From NCBI GenBank assembly GCA_037133395.1, contig JBAXOG010000004.1, positions 1 to 64,000 on the forward strand: DNA of 64,000 bases, in the 5' to 3' direction. Shown in pieces: positions 1-9,300 of the stretch. The position numbers and the translations under genes were made by a program. Under the pieces are notes generated by a model. It searched no databases. It was not told where the DNA came from and saw only the letters and a program-made list of their open reading frames with translations. Position 1 is the first letter of the stretch; every line of letters begins with the position of its first letter. The DNA comes from CAIZQW01 sp037133395. Its GTDB lineage: Bacteria; Verrucomicrobiota; Kiritimatiellia; RFP12; UBA1067.

Positions 1-327
1 ATCGCTTGCATCAGTTGGGATGGAACCGTCTTCCCTGATCAGTTCTGGCGCACCAAGCCCGTAGGAAATGTACTGGAGAAACCGTTCAGTGAAATTTGGG
101 GCAATCCCCCGCCGGAGTCGCTGCTCGCCAACCTGCGTCGCAGGAAGGAATTGGTTACAGGCCGTTGCGCAACCTGCCGCTTCCTCGATATCTGCGGCGG
201 CAACTTCCGTGCTCGCGCTGAAGCCGCCACGGGTGATATCTGGGGCGTTGACCCAGCCTGTTACCTCACAGATGAGGAGATATTGCGACCACTGAGTGGT
301 CGCAATAATGAGGTTAAAACCCCCTGA
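1..327 (+). CDS. AhbC/NirJ-like radical SAM protein, C-terminal part
   Basis: Only the last 108 codons are present; the radical SAM core lies before the window. What remains is a SPASM-type Fe-S region: a Cys near the start (residue 3), the stretch PVGNVLEKPFSEIW, then CATCRFLDICGGNFRARAEA and DPACYLTDEEI. These are typical of NirJ (heme d1 synthesis) and AhbC (didecarboxysiroheme to Fe-coproporphyrin step of the siroheme-dependent heme pathway). The AhbD-like gene that follows favours the heme role over heme d1. The usual family ending, near LTDEEI, is followed by a tail encoded by a perfect inverted repeat at 281-307. AhbC and NirJ cannot be separated with certainty from this fragment. Confidence 0.75.
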   Translation: MACISWDGTVFPDQFWRTKPVGNVLEKPFSEIWGNPPPESLLANLRRRKELVTGRCATCRFLDICGGNFRARAEAATGDIWGVDPACYLTDEEILRPLSGRNNEVKTP

Positions 328-333
328 CCCCTT
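281..333. repeat. Palindrome plus CCCTGAC phrase at the ahbC/ahbD junction
   Basis: Positions 281-293 (TATTGCGACCACT) and 295-307 are perfect reverse complements around one central G. About 14 bases further on, C-rich sequence around 320-333 contains CCCTGAC, a heptamer that recurs at 18106-18126. The palindrome codes for the tail of the upstream protein, and the stop codon at 325-327 lies in the C-rich part. It could form a strong hairpin in the transcript between the two genes. No U-tract follows, so it is not a standard terminator. Confidence 0.7.
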
Positions 334-337
334 TCTT

Positions 338-1372
338 ATGCCCCATTCGCACAAAGTCGCATCAACCTCCGGTCCACGCGTGATTGCGTGGGAGGTGACC
401 CGTCGTTGTCCGCTGGCCTGCAAGCATTGCAGAGCTGGAGCGTGCGATGTGCCTTATGAGGGCGAACTGACAACGGATGAATGTAAGCGCGTTATTGATT
501 CGCTGCCTCGGGGGCTGATGATTATTTGGACCGGCGGTGAGCCGATGTCGCGGCCGGATATTTTTGATCTGGTGCGTTACGCAACGGCGCGGGGCATCCG
601 ATCGGTGATGGCACCCTGCGGCATGTTGGTGACCGAGGAATCGATGACGGCTTTAAAAACGGCAGGCGTAATGGCCTGTAGCTTCAGCCTCGATGGTGCG
701 ACAGCTTCCACACATGATGCGTTTCGCGGCGTTGAAGGAGCCTTTGAAATGGTAACGCACGCTATGGATGTCGCCCGGCAAGTCGGCATGCCTTTTCAAG
801 TGAACTGCACGGTTTCACAACTGAATCGCAGTGAACTGCCAGCTATTCGCGAGCGGGCGATTGCACAGGGTGCAAAGACGTTAGACCTTTTCTTCCTTGT
901 GCCAGTCGGGCGTGGGAAAAATTTGCGTGACTTGGCACTCTCTCCAGTGGATACCGAAGCTACTTTGCGCTGGGCGTTTGAAATGGACGCCAAGGGACCG
1001 ATTCATGTCCGTGAGACCTGTGCGCCACAAGCCGTTCGCATCTGGCACGGCTTGGGCAAGCCTGGAAATCATCCGGCGGGCTGCATGGGCGGTAAAAGTT
1101 TTGTCTTTATTTCACACACGGGGATTCTGCAGCCATGCGGCTTCTTGGATGTGGACAGCGGCAATTTGCGGAATGTGGGTTTTGATTTTCAGAAGGCTTA
1201 TGCAAACTCAACAGTCTTCAAAGAACTTTCTGCGCCAGACCAGTATGGAGGCTTTTGTGGGCATTGTGATTTTCGCGTGAGTTGCGGTGGATGCCGTGCA
1301 CGGGCGTATGCGGCCACAGGAAATTACATGGGGGTGGAGACCAGTTGTCCGCTGAATCGAGGTACAGTATGA
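338..1372 (+). CDS. AhbD-like radical SAM protein (heme synthesis)
   Basis: This is a radical SAM enzyme with a SPASM domain. The core cluster motif is CPLACKHC near residue 27, followed by the GGEP motif (WTGGEP). The C-terminal part has QPCGFLDV, CGHCDFRVSCGGCRARAYAATG and a final Cys, the pattern of AhbD. AhbD oxidatively decarboxylates Fe-coproporphyrin III to heme without oxygen; NirJ2-type relatives look similar. The ATG at 338 is chosen because family similarity begins just after it. GTG 296 and ATG 308 are in frame but lie in or next to the inverted repeat, and none of the three has a good ribosome binding site. The stop overlaps the selA start (ATGA), so translation is probably coupled. 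Confidence 0.75.
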   Translation: MPHSHKVASTSGPRVIAWEVTRRCPLACKHCRAGACDVPYEGELTTDECKRVIDSLPRGLMIIWTGGEPMSRPDIFDLVRYATARGIRSVMAPCGMLVTEESMTALKTAGVMACSFSLDGATASTHDAFRGVEGAFEMVTHAMDVARQVGMPFQVNCTVSQLNRSELPAIRERAIAQGAKTLDLFFLVPVGRGKNLRDLALSPVDTEATLRWAFEMDAKGPIHVRETCAPQAVRIWHGLGKPGNHPAGCMGGKSFVFISHTGILQPCGFLDVDSGNLRNVGFDFQKAYANSTVFKELSAPDQYGGFCGHCDFRVSCGGCRARAYAATGNYMGVETSCPLNRGTV

Positions 1373-2748
1373 ACACAGATTTAATTCGTCGGTTGCCCTC
1401 TGTCAGTCGTGTGCTGGAAACGCTTGAAGCCAAACAGTTGGTGGAGCGTTATGGACACAGTGATGTGGTCGCCGGAATCCAAACGGTTATCGAGGAGGCG
1501 CGTACGCAACTGCTGGCAGGCAAAGAAGAGGGGATGGAGCTTACGACCGAGGCTATTCTGCTGCGCGTGAACAATCAGCTAGAGAGGCAGGATGAACCCG
1601 TCTTAAAGTCCGCCATCAACGCCACGGGAATCTTGTTGCATACAGGGTTGGGTCGTGCCATGATGCCAGAGGTGGCGCGGCAGGCAGTTGCCTCGGTTGT
1701 GGGATGCTGTACCTTGCAAATGGATTTAACGGATGGTGCGCGCATCCATCGCGAACATGTCATTAAGAACTTAATTTGTAGCCTGACTGGCGCAGAAGAT
1801 GTGTTGCTGGTGAACAACAATGCAGCCGCCACAATCCTCGTGTTGCGCGCATTGGCGAGTGGCAAAGAAGTTATTGTCTCCCGTGGCGAGCTAATTGAAA
1901 TCGGCGGTGCCTTCCGTCTGCCCGATATCATGGCGGAAAGCGGCTGTGTCATGTGTGAGATCGGCACCACGAACAAGACGCACCTGCGCGATTACGAACG
2001 GGCCGTTACGCCAGAGACAGCCATGCTACTCAAAGTGCATAAAAGCAATTATGATATTGTCGGGTTTACGCATGAAGTGACGATTGCAGAACTGGCGGTG
2101 TGCGCGCATGCCCGTGGACTTCTCGCGGTGGATGATCTGGGATGTGGAGCGATGATTGGTTTGGAACAGTTCGGGCTTGCACATGAGATGACAATGGCCG
2201 AGAGCCTGGCTGCGGGTGCGGACCTTGTATTGTCGAGTACGGATAAGCTCATTGGCGGACCTCAGGGCGGGCTTATTTTGGGTAAGGCGAGTGTGATAGA
2301 CCGTATTCGCAAGCATCCGCTGTATCGTGCGATGCGCGTGTGCAAGTTGACGCTCGCGGCCTTGGAAGCGACGTTGCGCCTTTTTAAGAATCCAGCCAAA
2401 CTCATGCAGACGCACCCGCTTTACTTTATGCTATCGAGAGCACCGGATGAACTGCGTCAGCAGGCGGATATACTTGCCCAGCAATTGAGCCAGATCATAC
2501 GTGATGTGAAGGTTTCTGTTGTTTTGCACGAGGCATTTTTAGGAGGAGGTTCGTTGCCAGGGCAAGCACTGCCGTCGTATGCTGTCCGCATAGATGCCAA
2601 AGATGCGTCTGTGTTGGCGCGACGGTTACGCGAAGCAAGGCATCCGGTTGTTCCGCGTGTCCATGATGGAGCGCTTTATTTGGACATGCGCACGCTTTTC
2701 CCGTCTGAATGTGTCAAGGTCGTTGATACGTTCGGCGCGATACAATAA
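1369..2748 (+). CDS. selA: L-seryl-tRNA(Sec) selenium transferase
   Basis: SelA converts seryl-tRNA(Sec) to selenocysteyl-tRNA using selenophosphate and pyridoxal phosphate. The 459-residue product has the usual length. Visible marks are the N-terminal region LPSVSRVLETLEAK, the INATGILLHTGLGRA motif, NNNAAATILVLRALASGKEV, and the PLP lysine in LSSTDKLIGGPQGG. ATG 1369 is chosen because it overlaps the preceding stop and gives the standard N-terminus; an upstream in-frame extension has no family counterpart. No selB, selD, tRNA-Sec or selenoprotein gene was recognised in the window. Some archaeal SelA-like proteins do other jobs, but this one looks like bacterial SelA. Confidence 0.9.
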   Translation: MNTDLIRRLPSVSRVLETLEAKQLVERYGHSDVVAGIQTVIEEARTQLLAGKEEGMELTTEAILLRVNNQLERQDEPVLKSAINATGILLHTGLGRAMMPEVARQAVASVVGCCTLQMDLTDGARIHREHVIKNLICSLTGAEDVLLVNNNAAATILVLRALASGKEVIVSRGELIEIGGAFRLPDIMAESGCVMCEIGTTNKTHLRDYERAVTPETAMLLKVHKSNYDIVGFTHEVTIAELAVCAHARGLLAVDDLGCGAMIGLEQFGLAHEMTMAESLAAGADLVLSSTDKLIGGPQGGLILGKASVIDRIRKHPLYRAMRVCKLTLAALEATLRLFKNPAKLMQTHPLYFMLSRAPDELRQQADILAQQLSQIIRDVKVSVVLHEAFLGGGSLPGQALPSYAVRIDAKDASVLARRLREARHPVVPRVHDGALYLDMRTLFPSECVKVVDTFGAIQ

Positions 2749-2753
2749 ATAAA

Positions 2754-2803
2754 GGGCAAGATTTATCATGCCCATGCAATAAAGGGCGCGCTATATCGCG
2801 CCC
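2754..2803 (+). terminator. Two tandem hairpins after selA
   Basis: The first hairpin pairs GGGCA (2754-2758) with TGCCC (2769-2773). The second pairs GGGCGCG (2784-2790) with CGCGCCC (2797-2803). Each is preceded by AATAAA, so the unit looks like an imperfect direct duplication. Neither has a T-tract, so Rho-independent termination is uncertain. Confidence 0.4.
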
Positions 2804-2818
2804 GAGTAGGGGTCGTTT

Positions 2819-4246
2819 ATGGATATTATTTTTCCATACGCCGAGGCGTATGCAAGGCTGATGAAGCCATCGCAGGATGTGCAGGAGCGGACAGAAGGCT
2901 ATCAGGCCCATTTTCATTGGAGTGAACGCCATTTGCAATGTCTGTGGTTTGATGCGCGGTATCGTCCATCTTTTTTCTGTCTGGCCAACAATGAGACGGT
3001 TACTGTGCTTGACCCTGGCGAGTGGAATTTGGAGGCTGGACCTGATTTTCTCAATGTGACCGTACTGGTCCAACCTGGTGGCCGTCGCATCCGTGGGGAT
3101 GTTGAGGTGCATGTGCACCCATCTGACTGGGATTCGCACGGACATTGCAAAGACAAGGGTTATGACTCGGTGATTGCGCATGTCACTTGGTTTTCAGGAC
3201 CTGTGGCTAAGACCTTGCCACAGTCCGTCTTGTCCCTGTCGCTTGCAGAACCGATCACTGCGCGTTTGGATTTATCCTTGGATGATATTGATTTAAAGGC
3301 CTATCCGCATAGTGTGTTACCCGAAACACCACGTCCCTGCGAAGCTTACTTGAAGAATAATCCCAGTCATGCGCGGGATATGTTGCAGGCAGCAGGACAG
3401 TACCGGCTCCAGTCCAAGGCTTCGCGTATACGCGCACGCTTGGCGCAGTCCGGAGACCGGCATCAGGTCTTCTATGAAGAGTTTATGGCTGCCCTCGGTT
3501 ATAAAAATAATCAGCAGGCCTTTCGCGGCTTAGCTCGTTTGGTTCCCGTTACGCAGTTGAAAGGACTTTCCCGGGATGCGGCCTGTGCAAAATTGCTGGC
3601 GGTTGCGCGCTTGTTGCCAAGCCCTGACGTTGCTAGAGACGAGGAGTCGCGCCAATTTATCCGTAGCCTGTGGGATATTGCCTGGAAGCAAGGGGATGAA
3701 CTCCTGCCTGGCGACCTCGAGTGGCATCTTCATAATAGTCGGCCACAGAACTCGCCAGTAAGACGCATTGCTGCTGCCTCCACGCTCTTTAGTGGGCTAC
3801 GCGATCTGCTGTGCGATATTGAACATCTGGCATCGATACCTGGACATGCCTGGTTTGCTCAGGTGACCCAGCGTATTGAATCTCACTGCGCATGGCCTCT
3901 CTGGAATCAGCGGTTGAGCATGGGGTCACCTTCTGATGAAGAACATCCTGTTGCCTTGCTGGGGGAGGCACGCATTGCGGCAATCATCACCAATGTCATT
4001 TTTCCCTTTGTTGCGGTTGAGGAGGTACTGCCGCAAGAGGCCATTCTTTATTTGCCGCCCGAAGAAGTGTCCGCCCCCATGCGGCTGACCGCGTTACATC
4101 TCTTTGGCCGAGATCATAATCCAGCGGTGTTTTATGCGGACAATGGGCTTTTGCAGCAAGGGTTGCTCCAGATCTATTTAGATTTCTGCTTAAATGCAGG
4201 TCCGGACTGCGAAGGATGCTCATTATGCCAGACGTTACAAACGTAA
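2819..4246 (+). CDS. DUF2851 family protein
   Basis: The 475-residue product matches the DUF2851 family, whose function is not established. The family core is visible at residues 60-125: a GPDFLNV stretch, GDVEVHVHPSDWDSHGH and YDSVIAHVTW. The C-terminus carries a small Cys motif, CEGCSLC. There is no signal peptide or membrane segment, so it is probably cytoplasmic. A ribosome binding site (TAGGGG) lies before ATG 2819. The gene stands between selA and metG, and both boundaries carry likely transcription signals, so it may be its own unit. Confidence 0.8.
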   Translation: MDIIFPYAEAYARLMKPSQDVQERTEGYQAHFHWSERHLQCLWFDARYRPSFFCLANNETVTVLDPGEWNLEAGPDFLNVTVLVQPGGRRIRGDVEVHVHPSDWDSHGHCKDKGYDSVIAHVTWFSGPVAKTLPQSVLSLSLAEPITARLDLSLDDIDLKAYPHSVLPETPRPCEAYLKNNPSHARDMLQAAGQYRLQSKASRIRARLAQSGDRHQVFYEEFMAALGYKNNQQAFRGLARLVPVTQLKGLSRDAACAKLLAVARLLPSPDVARDEESRQFIRSLWDIAWKQGDELLPGDLEWHLHNSRPQNSPVRRIAAASTLFSGLRDLLCDIEHLASIPGHAWFAQVTQRIESHCAWPLWNQRLSMGSPSDEEHPVALLGEARIAAIITNVIFPFVAVEEVLPQEAILYLPPEEVSAPMRLTALHLFGRDHNPAVFYADNGLLQQGLLQIYLDFCLNAGPDCEGCSLCQTLQT

Positions 4247-4274
4247 GCGGGATTCGAATTTAAACATTATCGAA

Positions 4275-4303
4275 TTGAGTTTTTGGGATAATTTTTATAT
4301 ACT
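4275..4303 (+). promoter_or_regulatory. Sigma-70-type promoter for metG
   Basis: TTGAGT (4275-4280) and TATACT (4298-4303) are separated by 17 bases in the AT-rich gap before metG. A purine-rich ribosome binding site (AGAGGAA) follows at 4318-4324. Confidence 0.6.
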
Positions 4304-4333
4304 GACATATTTCTTTTAGAGGAATTTTTCAGT

Positions 4334-6370
4334 GTGAACACAAAGCGAAAAATAGTTGTGACATCGGCCTTACCCTATGCGAATGGGGATATTCATATTG
4401 GTCACCTGGTGGAATACCTGCAAACTGATTTTTGGGTACGTTTTCAGAAGATGCGCAATCATGAATGTCTCTATATTTGTGCTGATGATACGCATGGCAC
4501 TCCTATCATGTTGCGTGCACGCGCTGAAGGCATTTCCCCTGAGACGCTGATTGCCCGCAGCCATGAGCAACATATTAAGGATTTCGCTGACTTCCAGATT
4601 CGCTTTGATAATTACTACTCGACGAATTCAGAAGAGAATCGGACATTCAGTAATCTTGTTTTTGCCGCGATGCAGAAGAGCGGGGCAATCACGGTTCACG
4701 AACTTCCCCAGCTTTATTGTGAGCATGACGCCATGTTCCTTCCTGACCGGTTTGTCAAGGGAACCTGTCCGAAATGCGGCGCGGAGAATCAGTATGGGGA
4801 TGCCTGTGATGCATGTGGGCAGACCTATCCTGCTGAAGAACTCAAGCATGCGACGTGCGTAACATGCGGCTCTACGCCTGTCATGCGCAACAGCGAACAT
4901 CTCTTCTTTGAACTCGAGCCGTTCCGTGATTTTCTGAAGGCATGGATTCCGAAGCACACGGCTCCGGACGTGGGGCACAAGCTATTAGAATGGTTTAACG
5001 AACCGCTGCGAGGCTGGTGTATTTCGCGCGACGCACCCTACTTTGGTTTTGAAATTCCGGGGCATCCCGGTAAGTTTTTCTATGTGTGGGTGGATGCACC
5101 GATCGGGTATCTGGCTTCGCTTCAGAAATGGTGTACGGATCACGGGCAGGACATCGATGCTTGGTGGAACAATCCGGAAGCAGAGCTGTATCACTTTATT
5201 GGCAAGGACATTGTCCGCTTTCACTGTCTCTTTTGGCCAACCATGTTGAATGTGGCGGGCATTAAGACCCCGAACCAAGTATTTGTGCATGGTTTCCTGA
5301 CGGTTAATGGCGAAAAGATGAGCAAGTCCAAAGGGACCTTCGTCAAGGCGCGTACGTATCTGGATTATCTGAATCCGCAAGATTTACGTTTCTATTACGC
5401 CTGCAAATTGAATGGTACGACAGACGATTTGGACATGAACTTGGGCGATTTTGTGAACCGCGTGAACTCTGATCTGGTCGGCAAGATCACAAACTTGGCT
5501 TCACGTGGTGCGCAGATGTTGCACAAGAGCATGGGTGGGCAGACCAGCGTGATGGACGCAGAAGGCCGAGCCTTGTGGCAGGTTGCCTGTGGTCGCTCTG
5601 AAGCGGTGGAGGCTTATTATGAAGCCCGCGATTTTGGAAAAGTCATGGTCGAGATTCGTGACATCGCGGATGCCGCCAACCAGTACTTTGATACGAAGGC
5701 TCCTTGGGCGCTTGTGAAAACGGACTTGGAAGCTGCGCGACAGGTGATGACCTCTGTGTTGAATATCTTCCGTGTGCTGGCAATTTATTTACAGCCGGTA
5801 TTGCCAGTCTATTCCGAACGCGTTGCGAAACTTTTTGGTGAGCAGGCCTATCAGTGGTCGGATTTAGAAAAGGCGATTGAAAATCACGCCATCAACCCCT
5901 ACGAATATCTGGCCACGCGCGTCGATGCAACGGTTGTGGAGAAGATGATCGAGGCGAGTAAGGCTGCGCCTGTAGGGGCGACCGATCGGTCGCCCGTCCC
6001 CGCGATCGATCGGTCGCCCGCTTTGATCGACTCAATCAAAGAGACCATCGATTACGATACCTTCGCAAAGACGGATTTGCGTGTGGCGACGGTTGTCAGT
6101 GCCGAATATGTCGAAGGCGCGGACAAGCTGCTGAAGGTGATGCTGGACATTGGCGAGGCAAAGCCACGCCAAGTGTTCGCAGGCATCCGCAAAGCGTATG
6201 CCCCGGCGACGCTCGTAGGTCGGCAGGTGGTGATGGTTGCGAACCTTGCGGCTCGCAAAATGAAGTTTGGCATGTCTGAAGGAATGATCTTGGCGGCTGG
6301 TAATCCGGATGGCTCATTATTTGTGGTTTCTCCGGATGCAGGTGCAATTGCTGGGGCCACGGTGAAATAA
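4334..6370 (+). CDS. metG: Methionyl-tRNA synthetase
   Basis: MetG charges tRNA-Met in the cytoplasm. The 678-residue protein has the HIGH motif (NGDIHIGHL), a zinc-binding connective peptide with four CxxC-type pairs (CPKC, CDAC and CVTC are clear), and the KMSKS loop (GEKMSKSKG). A C-terminal EMAPII/Trbp111-like tRNA-binding domain runs from about residue 570 (YDTFAKTDLRVATVV) to the end. The start is GTG 4334, preceded by a good ribosome binding site and promoter. The linker at about residues 546-563 is encoded by GC-rich palindromes and reads as two DRSP-containing repeats (see 5975-6020). The downstream DUF2723 gene follows after 12 bases. Confidence 0.95.
   Translation: MNTKRKIVVTSALPYANGDIHIGHLVEYLQTDFWVRFQKMRNHECLYICADDTHGTPIMLRARAEGISPETLIARSHEQHIKDFADFQIRFDNYYSTNSEENRTFSNLVFAAMQKSGAITVHELPQLYCEHDAMFLPDRFVKGTCPKCGAENQYGDACDACGQTYPAEELKHATCVTCGSTPVMRNSEHLFFELEPFRDFLKAWIPKHTAPDVGHKLLEWFNEPLRGWCISRDAPYFGFEIPGHPGKFFYVWVDAPIGYLASLQKWCTDHGQDIDAWWNNPEAELYHFIGKDIVRFHCLFWPTMLNVAGIKTPNQVFVHGFLTVNGEKMSKSKGTFVKARTYLDYLNPQDLRFYYACKLNGTTDDLDMNLGDFVNRVNSDLVGKITNLASRGAQMLHKSMGGQTSVMDAEGRALWQVACGRSEAVEAYYEARDFGKVMVEIRDIADAANQYFDTKAPWALVKTDLEAARQVMTSVLNIFRVLAIYLQPVLPVYSERVAKLFGEQAYQWSDLEKAIENHAINPYEYLATRVDATVVEKMIEASKAAPVGATDRSPVPAIDRSPALIDSIKETIDYDTFAKTDLRVATVVSAEYVEGADKLLKVMLDIGEAKPRQVFAGIRKAYAPATLVGRQVVMVANLAARKMKFGMSEGMILAAGNPDGSLFVVSPDAGAIAGATVK
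5975..6020. repeat. In-frame palindromic repeat in the metG linker
   Basis: GGGCGACCGATCGGTCGCCC at 5976-5995 is a perfect 20-base palindrome. A second, imperfect copy lies at 6002-6020. They encode two DRSP-containing peptides in the linker between the anticodon-binding and tRNA-binding domains, where extra residues are tolerated. Confidence 0.7.
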
Positions 6371-6382
6371 GGAAAACGAACG

Positions 6383-9300
6383 ATGAGTGATCAACTTAAA
6401 AATGTAGTGGATAGTCAGGAAGATTCAGGAAAAGACTCGGCGAGACATTTCTTCAAGAAGGAAGACTGGATAGCCTCAATATTGTCGTTTCTTTTTTCGA
6501 CCTATATTTTTATTTGTAACATGGCGCCTGAAGTGACGTTACAAGACTCTGGCGAATTGGTGACGGGCGCATTTACTTTTGGCGTTCCGCATCCGCCCGG
6601 ATATCCGCTGTGGGCCTTCCTGGGCTATATTTGGAGCCATTTCATTATTCCCTTTGGTAATCCAGCTTGGCGTATCGGCATGATGTCCGTCTTTACTGGC
6701 GGTTTGACTGTGGGTGTGATGACGCTGATGATGACACGCAGTACGCGCGTGTTGTTGCATACGCTCCCGTGGTCGAAGAAGATCGATGATCGGTTGCTGC
6801 ACTGGATTGCTTTGTCTGTTGGCACGAGCACTTCCTTGCTTTTCGGCTTTAATCGGGGTGTTTGGCTCTGGGCGAGTGTCTCGGAGATGCGCGTGTTGAA
6901 TGCCTTTTCGTTTATTTTGATCGCCTGTTTCTTCTTTGCTTGGATGGTGCAACCTCGGCGAAAAGGCTTTCTTTATGCCTCCTTGTTGACGTATGGATTG
7001 AGCATGACGAACCATCAGACCGTGGCGGTGATGGCTTTGGCGCTGGTGGCGGGTACGTTGGCATTGGGGTTGGATAAGTTTTTTCAGCAACGCGATGAAC
7101 AGCTTGTGGCAAAAGTAAAAGTGAAGCCGTTTCAGTTGATGATGACGTCCCTGACGACCTTCTGGGATTTAACCGTTGCGGTACTGTTCAGTTTGGCCGC
7201 AGTCTTTTCACTCTTTGCTTGGTTGCGTCTCGATAGCACGATGGTTCCAAAAATTGTCGCACTTGCAGGGGCGGGCACCTTATTGCTGATTGCCGGATTT
7301 AAGGCGGGATGGGTCAGTCCGCGCTATGCCTTTATTTATACGGGCTTGATCTTGTCTGGCTGCGCACTCTATTTGTACATGCCGATTGCCGCATCGACGA
7401 ATCCGCCCATGAACTGGGGTTTTGCTTCCACGAAGGAGGGATTCTTACATGCGATTACGCGGGGTCAATATGAGAAACTTCAAATGGCGGATCCGTGTAG
7501 TCCTATTTTCGGCACTCAAATTTTTGTCTTTGTTCGTGGCATGGTTCGTCAGTATTCATTGGTGCTTTGCTTATTTGGCTTGGTCACTTTGTTGGTCTCG
7601 ACAGGATGGATCATCCAGCGGCTCTCCCAGGAGGCTAAAAAATATTTTTGGATTTTGCTCGTGTGGTTGGCCGCAATACCGACGTCTATGATCTTGATTT
7701 CCGCTTTGCGCACGGTCGTTTTGAAGCTACCGCTGGAATTCTCCTGGCAATTGATTATCTGGGGTTTCGGACTCTCAACGCTCCTATGCTTGTTGATTGT
7801 CCTTTGGCTCTACCTGGAATGGCCAGGACGTTCCTGGGCGATTTTTGTTTGGGCGGCATTCCTTGCCTCCAGCCTTGGGTTGATCATGATTATTAATCCC
7901 AAACTGGATCGGCAGGAGCAAGAGATCACGATTAAGTTCTTTGCGCCAGCGCATGGCTTTTATGCCATGCTGATTGGTTATGGCATTGCGATGACTTTCG
8001 CGTTTGTTCTCTCGGTATGGCGGACCATTCCCAAGGTGCTCGTCTATGTTGTCTGTATCGCACTGTTGGCGTTGCCCTATATTCCGTATGCGATAAACTG
8101 GAGTCTCTGTTCGCTCACGACGCATGATTTCGGATATCAGTTCGGCTATCGCATGTTTTGCCCAGGGGGTGGATATCCAGATATGGAGAAGGATGCAGTT
8201 TTGTACGGCGGGACAGATCCGGGGCGTTTTGTGCCAACCTACATGATCTTCTGCGAAAGCCGTGTGAAGCCTCAGCACCGTTTCCAGAGTCCGCACCTGC
8301 CGGAATCAAAGGGGCGCGATTTCGATCGTTCGGATGTCTACATCATTACGCAGAATGCTTTGGCGGATGGCACCTACATGAACTATATTCGCGATCATTA
8401 CGATTATAGTCGTCCCAATCCGGAAGATTCCAAGACGCTGGAGAAGTTCAGTCCGTGGCAGCGCAGCGTCTTTAGATGGGGCTGGAATGCACTCGATCGC
8501 AAAAATGATTTTCCGAAAAAGCCGATTCGCATTCCGACTCCGGATGATAGTGCGCGGGCTTTCCAGCAGTTTGTGTCAGAAGTGCAGAGCGGGGCGCGTC
8601 CGAATCGCGGGGACATTGTCATTGAAAATGGCCGTGTGCAAGTGACAGGTGCCTTGGCGGTGATGGAGATCAACGGTATTCTGGCCAAGTATATCTTTGA
8701 CTGGAACAAGACCAATCATGCGTTTTATGTTGAAGAGAGTTACGTCATTCAATGGATGTATCCTTATCTGAGTCCAGCAGGCGTCATCATGAAGATCGAG
8801 AAGGAGATGCTGCCCACTCCGCAGCAGAACCCGAAACTGTGGCAGGATATTGTCGCCAAGGATAAGGCGTACTGGGATAAGTTGACGAAGGAATTTACTG
8901 CTCGCGAAGAATTTCGTCGGAATGCCGATGCAAAGAAATCCTTCTCTAAGATGCGCTCTGCGATCGCAGGTGTTTATTTGTTTCGCGGTATGATGGTTGA
9001 GGCAGAATATGCGTTTCGTCAGTCTGTCGAATTGTGTCCAGAAAGTCCCGAAGGTAATTTTCGGTTGGCGGAACTCTGCATGAATCAACGTCGCTATGCG
9101 GATGCGCGTCAGCTCATAGCTGCCTATCTGGCGATTGATGAATATAATGCGAGCGCAAAGGGTTTCTTGAATCAAATTAATGACATTGAAACCTGCGATA
9201 AGCGTCGCACAGCACTTCAAGCGAAATTAGGTACAGGCGCAGATGTTAATGACGTCATGGAGTTACTGTCGATCTATGCGCGGTTGAATCTGCAAAATGA

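Noticed and set aside
8576..9220. 214-codon minus-strand frame opposite the DUF2723/TPR gene
   Set aside because: Antisense shadow of the TPR region, with no family-like sequence.
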